64,000 nucleotides of DNA from Ardenticatenaceae bacterium (GTDB lineage: Bacteria; Chloroflexota; Anaerolineae; Promineifilales; Promineifilaceae), in the NCBI GenBank assembly GCA_020634315.1, contig JACKBV010000025.1, forward strand, positions 8,041-72,040, written 5' to 3'. The notes under the pieces were generated by a model. It saw only the letters and a list, made by a program, of their open reading frames with translations. It ran no database searches and was not told the origin of the DNA. Of this stretch, positions 54,291 to 63,132 are shown one piece after another. Positions within the stretch are counted from its first letter, which is position 1, and each line of letters starts with the position of its first letter. The translations under genes were made by a program, and so were the position numbers.

Positions 54291-54409
54291 GTTAGGTAAT
54301 CGGCAAGAAATTTTCAGAAATAAATCACGCGGAACCTTGCCGATTCCTTGAAGGAAACCGCAGATTGGGGCGTGTCGGTTATCCGAAAACTTTCTGCGGT
54401 TTACCTAAC
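54291..54409 (+). other. Structured element: three-way-junction inverted repeat
   Basis: The outer arms GTTAGGTAA (54291-54299) and TTACCTAAC (54401-54409) enclose two smaller hairpins. AATCGGCAAG (54298-54307) pairs with CTTGCCGATT (54336-54345). AAACCGCAGA (54355-54364) pairs with TCTGCGGTTT (54393-54402), and TCGG-TTAT-CCGA lies inside that second arm. Between them TTCCTTGAAGGAA is a further small palindrome. It lies between the MFS stop and the S9 peptidase ATG (54432). It may be a cis-acting RNA leader, a terminator complex, or a MITE-like relic with 9-base terminal repeats. Confidence 0.6.
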
Positions 54410-54431
54410 ACCACATAAAAGGAATTTCCCC

Positions 54432-56333
54432 ATGTATCGAATAGAATCTTTTCTATCTGCTCGCTTATTTTTGGTACCGCAGCTGGTCGGCAACCGGATT
54501 TACTTCGTCAGCAACCTGAGCGGCCGTATGAGCCTCTATGCCATGAACTATGGTGGCAGCGTACCGGAACCTTTGCTGCCGCCGCACATTGCCATGCAAA
54601 ATCCACATTTGCAAGACGGCCGTTCCTTCGTCGTTTTCCCCAAATTGGGCAAAATTCTGGTGCTGCTAGACCAGGATGGAGACGAAGATTATGTGCCGAT
54701 GCTCATACCAATTACTGGCGGTTATCCAGAACCCATCTTTGCCGATGTCTTCGCCGGACACAGCCTCTTTGCTTTTGGTGAAGACCTGGAACGCAACCTG
54801 ATTTACCTCCTGGCGCAATCACGCAGCGAAGCCATATTCCGCTCTTATCAAGTCAATCTGGAAACGGGCGAATTGGTTAACCTGGGTGAAGGAATGTACG
54901 GCCCGCTTCCCGCTGCCACCAATGAAACGCACGACGAGTTCATCATGCTCGATCAATATGGGATGGGTGATATTGTGCTGTATCGCTATCGCTTGGGAGA
55001 TGCGGAACGGCCGTTGCTCTTCGGCGTCCCCTTGCAAGATCGTCAACCCGATGTCCCCGTCGAACCCGTTGCCATCAACTTCCTGCACTTTGTACGCAAC
55101 GACACCGCCCTACTCTTCACGTCCGTTCTCTTTGAGGACACCTTCAGCCTGGGGCTAATGTCCCTTGACGATCCGCACAATCCGCAGCCTGTGGCCGTTA
55201 CCGGCATCGCGCACACCGGGTTAGGCGAATTAGAAGTCGTCGAGCACCTGCATGGCGATCAATACTTGCTGCACTACAACATTGATGGCTGCTCGTGGGC
55301 TTACGAAGCGACGTTTGATGCTGATAATCTCGTGATGGCTTGCCAACATGTGTTGGTGGGGCAAGGCAGCCTGAGCGATGGTGTCCTGGAATCGATACAG
55401 TATGACAAGGCAAGTGATCGATATACGTTGTCTTTCTCAACGGCCGTTTCCCCCACGCAGTTGTACACCATCACCGGCCCCAACCGTGACCAACTCACCC
55501 GCCACACCAACGAAAGCATCCTCGGTATCTCCGAAAATTTACTGGCCCCCGGCGAAGATGCCAGCTTCACCTCCTACGACGGCCTGCGCATCTCCGCACG
55601 CCTCTACCTGCCAGCTGCCGAATTAGGCTTCACCGGGCCGCGCCCGCTCGTCTACTACATTCATGGCGGGCCACAAAGCCAGGAGCGCCCCGACTTCGCC
55701 TGGTTCTCCATGCCCCTGATCCAGTTCCTCACGCTAAATGGGTTTGCCGTGTTTGTGCCCAATGTGCGCGGCAGCACAGGCTATGGCTTCTCCTACACCA
55801 GAAAGGTCGAGCGTGACTGGGGCGGGCACGACCGCCTTGACCATGTTCACGCCATGACACAGGTGCTCCCGCTTGATACACGCATCGACAGCAAACGCGC
55901 GGCCGTTGTCGGCCGTTCATACGGCGGATACATGACATTGACCCTGGCCGGTCGCCATCCAGAACTGTGGTCAGCGTCTGTCGATATGTTTGGCCCCTAC
56001 GATTTATTCACCTTTATGGATCGTGTGCCGCAAACCTGGAAACCTTTCTTTATCTTGACCGTTGGCGACCCGGAAAAAGACAAGGATTTACTCATTGACC
56101 GTTCGCCACGCACGCACATTCACAATCTGGCCTGCCCCATGCTCGTCATCCAGGGCAAAAACGACCCACGCGTGCGCGAAATTGAATCGCGTGAACTGGT
56201 GGAAACGTTACAATCTCAAGGCAAAGAGGTGGAATATCTCATGCTGGAAGATGAAGGGCACGACATTTTGAAGATGGAAAATCGGGCAAACGTTTACAAC
56301 GCCATCACCGATTTCTTTAAGAAGCATCTGTAA
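54432..56333 (+). CDS. S9 family prolyl oligopeptidase / acylaminoacyl-peptidase-like
   Basis: 633 residues from the ATG at 54432 with AAAGGAA upstream. The frame to 54348 would run through a structured element and is rejected. The N-terminal half is a seven-bladed propeller (ARLFLVPQLVGNRIYFVSNLSGRMSLYAM). The C-terminal alpha/beta hydrolase has oxyanion-loop residues in YYIHGGPQSQERP near 420, FVPNVRGSTGYGFSYTRKVERDWGG near 445, the nucleophile GRSYGGYM near 495 (Ser), and Asp in QGKNDPRV and His in DEGHDI near the end. Intracellular peptide cleavage is likely, with no signal peptide seen. Confidence 0.92.
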   Translation: MYRIESFLSARLFLVPQLVGNRIYFVSNLSGRMSLYAMNYGGSVPEPLLPPHIAMQNPHLQDGRSFVVFPKLGKILVLLDQDGDEDYVPMLIPITGGYPEPIFADVFAGHSLFAFGEDLERNLIYLLAQSRSEAIFRSYQVNLETGELVNLGEGMYGPLPAATNETHDEFIMLDQYGMGDIVLYRYRLGDAERPLLFGVPLQDRQPDVPVEPVAINFLHFVRNDTALLFTSVLFEDTFSLGLMSLDDPHNPQPVAVTGIAHTGLGELEVVEHLHGDQYLLHYNIDGCSWAYEATFDADNLVMACQHVLVGQGSLSDGVLESIQYDKASDRYTLSFSTAVSPTQLYTITGPNRDQLTRHTNESILGISENLLAPGEDASFTSYDGLRISARLYLPAAELGFTGPRPLVYYIHGGPQSQERPDFAWFSMPLIQFLTLNGFAVFVPNVRGSTGYGFSYTRKVERDWGGHDRLDHVHAMTQVLPLDTRIDSKRAAVVGRSYGGYMTLTLAGRHPELWSASVDMFGPYDLFTFMDRVPQTWKPFFILTVGDPEKDKDLLIDRSPRTHIHNLACPMLVIQGKNDPRVREIESRELVETLQSQGKEVEYLMLEDEGHDILKMENRANVYNAITDFFKKHL

Positions 56334-56373
56334 TAATAGGTCTTTCGGATTCTAGAAGGTTTGTCTCTAGAAT

Positions 56374-58119
56374 CTAAGCACAGGGCAGCGTGAAGTAAAA
56401 CACGCTGCCCTGCCCCGCTCCTTCTGACTCAACCCAGATACGGCCGTGATGCACCTCAACGATCCGTTTGACGGTTGCCAACCCAATTCCGGTTCCTTCG
56501 ATTGTCTGGTCTAACCGTTCAAACAGGTCAAAAACCTTTTCGTGATTGGCGGGATCGATGCCTGCCCCATTATCACGAACAAAAAACAACGCTTCCCCAG
56601 CTTGCTGCTGCCAACCTATTTCAATGACGGGCTGCGACTGATTGCCCATGTATTTCAGCCCATTTTCCACCAGATTTTGCAAGACCTGCACCAACCGCCG
56701 CCGCTCCCCTAAAACGATTGGCAAATCGGGGGCAACATGAACCTGTGCGCCGCTGAGGGCGATACGCCCGGCGACAGCGGCCAGCACACTGCGCACAACT
56801 TCGGCAAAAGGGATTTCCTCAGGCTGCTTTACCAAATGTCCGGCACGCGATAATTGCAATAAATCTTCGAGCAGCATCTCCATGTTTGCGACCGCTTCGC
56901 GAATGCGTGTCACGTCATGGGAAACGTTTTCCCATCGCTGCCGCTCTATATCTTGCGTCAAAAAGCCGAGAAAGCCGCGCATGGTTAACAATGGGCTTTT
57001 TAAGTCATGCGAAACCATATAGGTGAAGCGTTCGAGTTCGGTGTTTTTGGCTTCGAGTTCGGTAATGAGTGCTTCTCGTTCAGCGCGTGCTTTTTCGCGT
57101 GCTGTCACATCATGCAGCATGACGACTTGCCCGCTGACCTGCCCCAACATGCTGCGCAGGGTTTGTATGGAAATCTCGTAACGGAAACGGCCGTTTTCCC
57201 CCTCAACATTCAAGATTTGCGGCGCTCCATTTTCTGCGCCAGAACCGTCAGCCGACCAATCCCAAAAAAGTTGGTGAATCGGCAAGCCAATCGCCGCCGT
57301 CACCGGCACAGCCAGCAATTTTTGCGCTGCCGGATTCAGGTCCATCAGCCGCCCATCCAAATCGAGCACCAAAACCGCATCTTGCATACTCTCGACAGCC
57401 GCGCTGCGTGCCACCGGAGTCAGGTCAAAGATGTGATAGCGAAACAACCCGTAGCCAATGATGATATTGCCCAGAGCGAACGTAAACGGGGTCAAGTCAC
57501 GCTGTCCCCAAATCGTGATGCCCAGGAAAGTTAAAACACTCCCGGCAATGGGGATCAACATTCCCAGCAAAATAACTTGTGCCTGTTCACGATACAGGTA
57601 TTCAGGGCTGCGCCAACGGCGGAAAAGCATCAGCAAACCGCTGACCAGCAGCACATAGTCGTAAATAATCGTCGCATAAAACAGTGGCGTGAATTCATAC
57701 GTCAATAAATCAAATGGCTCGCCGGGCTGGAGCATGGTCATGGTGCGCGTCCAACCATGCAAAGGATCGGTAAAGATGAGCAGCATCATGAAACCAGCCA
57801 GCCCCCACAAGACACCCCAGGTCAGGCGTGGCCGCATTAACGGCCGTTCCGCAAACTGCTGCGCAAATGACCAAAAAGCAAGCGAAACAGCAAACAATGT
57901 GCCAAACTGCACATTGTCCCAAAATATTTTGGCGTCCAGCGTCGGGCTAACCAACTCCAAGACAAAGCCCAACGTAGTCAAGGCCTGCATCGTGCCAAAC
58001 CAGGTAAAAGACACAGCCCCAACCACACGCCGATGCCGCCATGCGTAAATACCCATACCAGCCGAGATGAGGCAAGATACAACGTAAGGCAGTAAAACCA
58101 TGAAGGGAGATTCACGCAT
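56374..58119 (-). CDS. Sensor histidine kinase, 7TM N-terminal domain + PAS + HisKA + HATPase
   Basis: 581 residues. About seven membrane helices lie in residues 5-225 (7TMR/HisK_7TM type). A PAS-like domain follows near 235-350 (SMQDAVLVLDLDGRLMDLNPAAQKLLAV). The H-box ERFTYMVSHDLKSPLLTMRGFLGFL is near 370-390, N-box VLQNLVENGLKYM near 475 and G-boxes FFVRDNGAGIDPANHEKVFDLFERL and GTGIGLATVKRIVE near 505-550. No receiver domain and no response-regulator gene nearby. The catalytic part is very close to that of the next gene, so one likely derives from the other. The signal is probably a membrane or extracellular cue. Confidence 0.92.
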   Translation of the reverse strand: MRESPFMVLLPYVVSCLISAGMGIYAWRHRRVVGAVSFTWFGTMQALTTLGFVLELVSPTLDAKIFWDNVQFGTLFAVSLAFWSFAQQFAERPLMRPRLTWGVLWGLAGFMMLLIFTDPLHGWTRTMTMLQPGEPFDLLTYEFTPLFYATIIYDYVLLVSGLLMLFRRWRSPEYLYREQAQVILLGMLIPIAGSVLTFLGITIWGQRDLTPFTFALGNIIIGYGLFRYHIFDLTPVARSAAVESMQDAVLVLDLDGRLMDLNPAAQKLLAVPVTAAIGLPIHQLFWDWSADGSGAENGAPQILNVEGENGRFRYEISIQTLRSMLGQVSGQVVMLHDVTAREKARAEREALITELEAKNTELERFTYMVSHDLKSPLLTMRGFLGFLTQDIERQRWENVSHDVTRIREAVANMEMLLEDLLQLSRAGHLVKQPEEIPFAEVVRSVLAAVAGRIALSGAQVHVAPDLPIVLGERRRLVQVLQNLVENGLKYMGNQSQPVIEIGWQQQAGEALFFVRDNGAGIDPANHEKVFDLFERLDQTIEGTGIGLATVKRIVEVHHGRIWVESEGAGQGSVFYFTLPCA

Positions 58120-58132
58120 ATAAATTTACTTC

Positions 58133-61100
58133 CTATTGTGGCCGATCAGGCAATGTGAAATAAAACGTTGTCCCCTGCCCCGCTCCGGCCGACTCAACCC
58201 AGATACGGCCGTTATGCACTTCCACAATTCGCTTCGCCAAGGCCAATCCGATACCAGTTCCCTCAACAGATAAATCTAACCGTTCAAACAGATCAAACAC
58301 CTTACTGTGGTATTGCGGCGCAATCCCCATGCCATTATCGCGCACAAAAAAAACAGTCTCCCCTGCCTCTTCTTGCCCTTCAATTCCCACAACAATACGC
58401 GGTTCTGGCTGTTCACTCATAAACTTCACCGCATTATCAAACAAATTTTGCAGCACCTCCACCAAACGCAACCGATCCACATAAACCATACAATCAGCCA
58501 ATGTCGCGGCGTCGGGCCACATCTCCACCTGAACAGCGCGTGCCGTAATTTGCCCCTGCACCCGCTTCAACGCATCCTGCACCAATATCGCAAAAGATAC
58601 CGTCTGCGGCGGATTCACCAGCCGTCCAACCCGCGACAATTCCAACAAATCTTGCAGCAAACGCTGCATCGTTTTCGTTGCCTGGCGAATTTGAGCGATG
58701 TCCTGCTCCAACCGCTGCACATTACCGGCGCGTGCATCCTTCTCCAGAAAACCAAGAAATCCCTGGATAGTGACCAAGGGGCTTTTGAGATCATGCGAAA
58801 CCGTATAAGTAAACCGTTCTAGCTCTGTGTTCTTCCGTTCCAACTCGGCAATCAGCGCTTCGCGTTCTTCCTCCGCTTCCTTACGCGCCGTAATATCATG
58901 AAACATGGTGAGAATAAGCGGATGCCCGCCTAACTCAATGATTTCCATCGAACTGAAGGCATACCCCAAGCGCCCGGTACGGGTGCGAAACTTAATCTCC
59001 ACTTGCTGCACAGCCCCATACTCTTGCAGCAAGGCGACAATCCGTTTCCGATCTTGCAAATCGGCCCAGACGTTCAGGTCTTCCACCGTCCGCCCAATCA
59101 CCTGATCGCGGTCGTATTCCAACAGGCGCAGCAGGCTGTCATTGACATCCAGGTAACGGCCGTTTTCCACACTGCTCAAAGAAATCGCCACCGGGCTGGC
59201 ATGGAAAACACGCGAAAAACGGGCCTCACTCTCCTGCAACACCTTCTCCGTGCGCTGCCGCTCCGTCATCGACCGTTGATAATCCATCGCTACGGCAATT
59301 TGCCCACACAGCCCCACCAACAGCAGTTGATCCTCCGTCGTCAGGCCGCTGACAATATTGCTCTGCACATCCAACACCCCCAAAACGGCCGTGCCCAATT
59401 TAATCGGCACAGCCAATTCCGAGCGCGTTTTCGCCAGCAGTGGATTGGGCAGCCACTCCGTCGTTTGTCGCGTGTCCACAATCAGCACCGGCTCCCCCAA
59501 CCGCGCGGCTCGTGCCACCACGCTTTGTTTAGCCGCCAAAGGAATTCGGTGCTGCATCGCCGTCAACTGCTTCCCAACCGCCCCGGTACCTGCCTGCAAC
59601 CACAAAATATCTTCGTCCAGCGCGTAAACCTGCGCATGGTAATAGCCAAATCGCGTTTGCGCCAAATGCACCACGCGATGAAACAATTCTGTTAATTCTG
59701 GCGCGGCGGCAATCTCTTGCGCCACAGCAATGCTCACCTGGAGTTCTTGCGTGCGACGCGCCAACGATCCCTCAAGCTGCTCATATCGCTGAGCATTCTT
59801 CAAAGCCACCGCCACCTGTGCCCCCAAAATCTGATGCACGCGCAAATCATCCGGCGTGAAGCGATTGACGACATTGGATTGCAGATCCAAAACGCCCAAC
59901 AACTCCTCACCGACGATAAGCGGGATGACCATTTCTGCTTGCGTATCGACCAGCAACGGGCTGGGCAAATAGGCATTTTCCTGGTTGACGTTATTGACAA
60001 TAATGCCACGACGTTCACGCGCTGCCTGGGCAATTAAAGATTTGGGTTGTGAAATGGCAAACGTGTGCCCACTGGCAATAAGCTGCTGGCTGAGAGCGCC
60101 CGCAGCGACAGACATGTACATCGTCTCGCCATCTGCCGCCAACAAAACGAGCAAAACGTGATCCACGCCAAAATGCTGCTGTGTCAGGTTGACAACGGTT
60201 TGCAACAAGCGTTGGCTGTCGAGAATGGTCGCCGTAGCAATGCTGACTTCGGCAACGGTTTGCAGTTCGCGCACGCGCCGCGCCAAGGCATGTTCCGCGT
60301 GATGCTGTTTTTGGTGTAACAAGACATTTTGCAGGGCGCTGCTCAGCAAACTGCGCAAGGCATCGCATACGGCCGTTTCCGTCTCATCAGCAACAAACAA
60401 AGCAAACCCCAAATGATTTTCCTGCGCGTACAACGGCTCCACGATAATGTTGTCCAGCTCCGTTGCCCCATATTGTGCCCACACCTCATCAGGCAGCAAT
60501 TGCAGGGCCGCAAACTGCTGCCCCGCCGCAGGCAGCGGCAAACGCTCAACATTAAAGCGCGGTTCGTTACCTTCTTGTCTCCTGACAAACCCTAAAATCA
60601 ACCGGGCAGAGCCAGTTGGCACATTGGGGTCATCATACAAGGCCAGGAAAAAGGCACGGATTCCCAACTGCAATAAATAACGCGGGATGACATCAAACAA
60701 TTCGGGCAAGTCGCGGCAAAGCGTCATGGCATCGCCAGCCAAGCGCAGCAATGTGGAGCGTCGTTCAAAAACAATGCGCTGCCGCGCTTGCCGGTTCCCA
60801 ACAATTTCCATGACCTGCTGCTGTGCTTGTGACCACATCTGGCACAACGCACCATCAGCGGGCGGTCGCGGAACCAGCTGCTGCACAGCCAGCAAAACCT
60901 GATTCCACAGTATGACATCCGCCTCACTTTCGCTGGCGGTTTCCAAGATTTGTGTCCATACCGGCAAAAAGGAGTCAGGATGCCCGTTTTGTTCTGCCTG
61001 GAGCGCCGTTACCAATTGTGTAATCCAGGTCTGTGACAGCTCCTTGGGGAAAATGGCAAGCGTGGTTTGCAAATCGGCCGTTGCCTCGCCTATCTGACTA

Positions 61101-61978
61101 CAACCACAGGAACGACGCAAAACCAGATTCACCGCCACGGACGTTTGGACAGGCACATCTTGACCATGCAGCATAGCCACAACGTGCCGCGCGGCCGCAA
61201 CTCCCTGCTCAAACACACGTTGGCGCACCGTCGTTAATGAAGGAATGCTGTAACGCGCCTCTTCTGCATCGTCAAAACCAACCACCGCCACATCTTCAGG
61301 GACACGCAGTCCACGCTGCTGCAAAATGGTGGTTGCCGCCAAAGCCATCGTATCATTTGCAGACACAATAGCATCGAAAGGCTCCTCTCGCGCCAACAGC
61401 GCCAGCATCGCCTTCTCCCCCGACGGCAGCGTATAATCTCCTTGTGCAACAAGCGCTTCACGAAATGGCAACCCATATTGGGCTAAGGCATCTTGATAGG
61501 CACGCAAACGCTCATCTGCCTCTCGCTGCCCTTTGGGGCCGCGGAGAAAAGCCAGGCGACGACGGTTATGAACCGTAATAAGGTGGCAGGCGGCATCATA
61601 CATGCCCTGATAACTATCGGTAATGAGGTATGGCACGCCGGGTAAATCGAGCGCAACGGCGACAACAGGCAGCGGTGCAAATTGCTGCACAAATTCCGCC
61701 AATTCCTCGCGGCTAGCTGTATGCCCCAAAGTCCCGCTGATAATAATGGCATCTACGCGCTGCGCCGTCGCCAAGTCATAGACCACATTGCCTTGTGCCC
61801 CAAAGCCATGATAGGAGTGTAAACCGCCACCGGTGAATGAGATAAGATTGACCCCAACGGATCGTAAACCCGCCATCACGCCATGGAGGAGGGTGTTTTC
61901 GTATTTATCTCCAACTGTGCTGTTGATCAAGCCAACAGTTAATCTGGTTTTTGTTGTTTTGAGCTGCTTTTCTGCCAA
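58133..61978 (-). CDS. Soluble hybrid sensor: LacI-like sugar-binding domain + two GAF + PAS + histidine kinase (TTG start)
   Basis: 1281 residues from a TTG at 61978, supported by AAGGAGG eight bases upstream. Residues of about 10-310 resemble the ligand domain of LacI/GalR regulators (LTVGLINSTVGDKYENTLLHGVMAGL, VAVVGFDDAEEARYSIPSLTTVRQ), ending in RRSCGCS, but without the HTH and without a signal peptide. GAF domains lie near 565-745 and 745-905 (FGVDHVLLVLLAADG..., FGYYHAQVYALDED...), PAS near 915-1035, the H-box ERFTYTVSHDLKSPLVTIQGFLGFL near 1055, and HATPase to the end (VRDNGMGIAPQYHSK, GTGIGLALAKRIVE). It appears to read a small molecule, probably a sugar, inside the cytoplasm. Adjacent to the 7TM kinase (gap 13). 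Confidence 0.9.
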   Translation of the reverse strand: MAEKQLKTTKTRLTVGLINSTVGDKYENTLLHGVMAGLRSVGVNLISFTGGGLHSYHGFGAQGNVVYDLATAQRVDAIIISGTLGHTASREELAEFVQQFAPLPVVAVALDLPGVPYLITDSYQGMYDAACHLITVHNRRRLAFLRGPKGQREADERLRAYQDALAQYGLPFREALVAQGDYTLPSGEKAMLALLAREEPFDAIVSANDTMALAATTILQQRGLRVPEDVAVVGFDDAEEARYSIPSLTTVRQRVFEQGVAAARHVVAMLHGQDVPVQTSVAVNLVLRRSCGCSQIGEATADLQTTLAIFPKELSQTWITQLVTALQAEQNGHPDSFLPVWTQILETASESEADVILWNQVLLAVQQLVPRPPADGALCQMWSQAQQQVMEIVGNRQARQRIVFERRSTLLRLAGDAMTLCRDLPELFDVIPRYLLQLGIRAFFLALYDDPNVPTGSARLILGFVRRQEGNEPRFNVERLPLPAAGQQFAALQLLPDEVWAQYGATELDNIIVEPLYAQENHLGFALFVADETETAVCDALRSLLSSALQNVLLHQKQHHAEHALARRVRELQTVAEVSIATATILDSQRLLQTVVNLTQQHFGVDHVLLVLLAADGETMYMSVAAGALSQQLIASGHTFAISQPKSLIAQAARERRGIIVNNVNQENAYLPSPLLVDTQAEMVIPLIVGEELLGVLDLQSNVVNRFTPDDLRVHQILGAQVAVALKNAQRYEQLEGSLARRTQELQVSIAVAQEIAAAPELTELFHRVVHLAQTRFGYYHAQVYALDEDILWLQAGTGAVGKQLTAMQHRIPLAAKQSVVARAARLGEPVLIVDTRQTTEWLPNPLLAKTRSELAVPIKLGTAVLGVLDVQSNIVSGLTTEDQLLLVGLCGQIAVAMDYQRSMTERQRTEKVLQESEARFSRVFHASPVAISLSSVENGRYLDVNDSLLRLLEYDRDQVIGRTVEDLNVWADLQDRKRIVALLQEYGAVQQVEIKFRTRTGRLGYAFSSMEIIELGGHPLILTMFHDITARKEAEEEREALIAELERKNTELERFTYTVSHDLKSPLVTIQGFLGFLEKDARAGNVQRLEQDIAQIRQATKTMQRLLQDLLELSRVGRLVNPPQTVSFAILVQDALKRVQGQITARAVQVEMWPDAATLADCMVYVDRLRLVEVLQNLFDNAVKFMSEQPEPRIVVGIEGQEEAGETVFFVRDNGMGIAPQYHSKVFDLFERLDLSVEGTGIGLALAKRIVEVHNGRIWVESAGAGQGTTFYFTLPDRPQ

Positions 61979-62069
61979 GGGAAGTGCCTCCTTGCCCAGA
62001 GTTGTTTCAATGTTATCAACGAGAACCTCCTGGAGACTGCAACTTCTTGTCTCACTCGTGAACAGAGGT

Positions 62070-62993
62070 TTATAGGTAGGGAGATGGGGTATCCAGGTTG
62101 AGTGCGGAGATGAGATCGATAACGGCCGTTTCCGTTTCCCCCAACGCTACATCCTTGTACACCTGCCATACTTCACGATGCAGCACCGTTGCTCCGGGGG
62201 CAATTGTCATTTCCGGCCCCAACGTCTCCAGCTCCAAAAATTGGTCATTGCAATAACATTGGCTGGAACTGTTGCGATCCAGATAAGTTGCCTGAGCAGT
62301 AAAGCGTGCTTGCTTCACAAACAACATATCTTGCCAATGGTACGCCAGCCAGCCACGCGGATTGGGGAACCCAATCTTTAGCGCCCCATCCGTCATGGCG
62401 GCGGTAATGCGAATGACCTCATTCCCCCATTGAATGTATGGGCTGTTCATGTCTGTATATTGCCACAAAACTAGAGAACGGTTAGGTTGCAACCCATCGG
62501 GATCGGCGGGCGTGGTTGGCTGAGGCAAAACGGCCGTTCCGCCAGGGCGCATCTGCGTAATCGCCCACGGGGCACACGTCACCGGCCACAATCCATGATT
62601 CGTCAAGCCATGATCGACTATCACCGTCGCCGTATCATCCGGCAGACGCACCGTGATTGATTTTTGCAAACCGGTCAGCGCTTCCGTGGGCTGCACAATA
62701 TGTACGCCATCGGCCGTTGCCGTCATCGAAACAGGCTGCTCGTCCGGCAGATAGGTACGGCGGCTGACTTCTGGCGCGTGCCACAAGCGATGCCCCCCCC
62801 ACAAAGTTAATAATCCAGCATCTGGGCAAGGTATGGTAAAATGCGGCAGTTCAGCAAATAAGTTTGGCCCGTCTCCCAATTGTAACGCCAGAATTCGTGG
62901 CCCCACCGACTGCGTGATGGTCAAGGACACAGCGGCATTGCATAGACGTAAACATGGTAAAGTTAAAAATGTAGTTTCTTCCTGCGTAATCAT
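62070..62993 (-). CDS. Aldose-1-epimerase-like / galactose-mutarotase-fold protein
   Basis: 307 residues. Beta-sandwich character with conserved-looking segments: LTITQSVGPRILALQLG near the start, LLTLWGGHRLWHAPE near 62 (a His-rich patch as in mutarotase-like folds), VDHGLTNHGLWPVTCAPWAITQMRPGG near 125-150, and YLDRNSSSQCYCNDQFLELETLGP near 235-260, a D/N-E region. It resembles the DUF4380/mutarotase-fold group, but I cannot assign a substrate. The next gene on this strand is the LacI-like sensor kinase, 91 bases away, which would fit a sugar-related role. Confidence 0.7.
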   Translation of the reverse strand: MITQEETTFLTLPCLRLCNAAVSLTITQSVGPRILALQLGDGPNLFAELPHFTIPCPDAGLLTLWGGHRLWHAPEVSRRTYLPDEQPVSMTATADGVHIVQPTEALTGLQKSITVRLPDDTATVIVDHGLTNHGLWPVTCAPWAITQMRPGGTAVLPQPTTPADPDGLQPNRSLVLWQYTDMNSPYIQWGNEVIRITAAMTDGALKIGFPNPRGWLAYHWQDMLFVKQARFTAQATYLDRNSSSQCYCNDQFLELETLGPEMTIAPGATVLHREVWQVYKDVALGETETAVIDLISALNLDTPSPYL

Positions 62994-63132
62994 GGTTCGT
63001 TCCTCATTACCTGGTTTATGGCGACGGCCGTTTCCGTAAACCGTCGCTCAAGATTAACAGAAATGAGCCAAAAAACATAAGAGAACCAGACAACACAGAA
63101 GACGCTTCACAAATCAGCATCGGAGTATATAA

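Larger units (their letters stand above)
106..63031. repeat. Dispersed highly iterated palindrome ACGGCCGT (about 80 copies)
   Basis: By hand count ACGGCCGT occurs about 80 times, roughly every 800 bases. Examples of starts: 106, 232, 422, 1930, 2243, 2493, 2703, 3609, 4747, 5317, 5554, 5928 and 63024. Chance expectation at this base composition is about one. Flanks favour GGAA on the left and TTCC on the right, as near 26,130, 45,430, 53,620, 57,190 and 62,120. All but a few copies lie inside genes. Because the palindrome contains no stop codon in any of the six frames it can sit in any reading frame. It reads T-A-V, N-G-R or R-P. It is sparse in 10.3-14.6 kb and absent in 15.3-18.0 and 18.3-21.0 kb. 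Confidence 0.85.
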
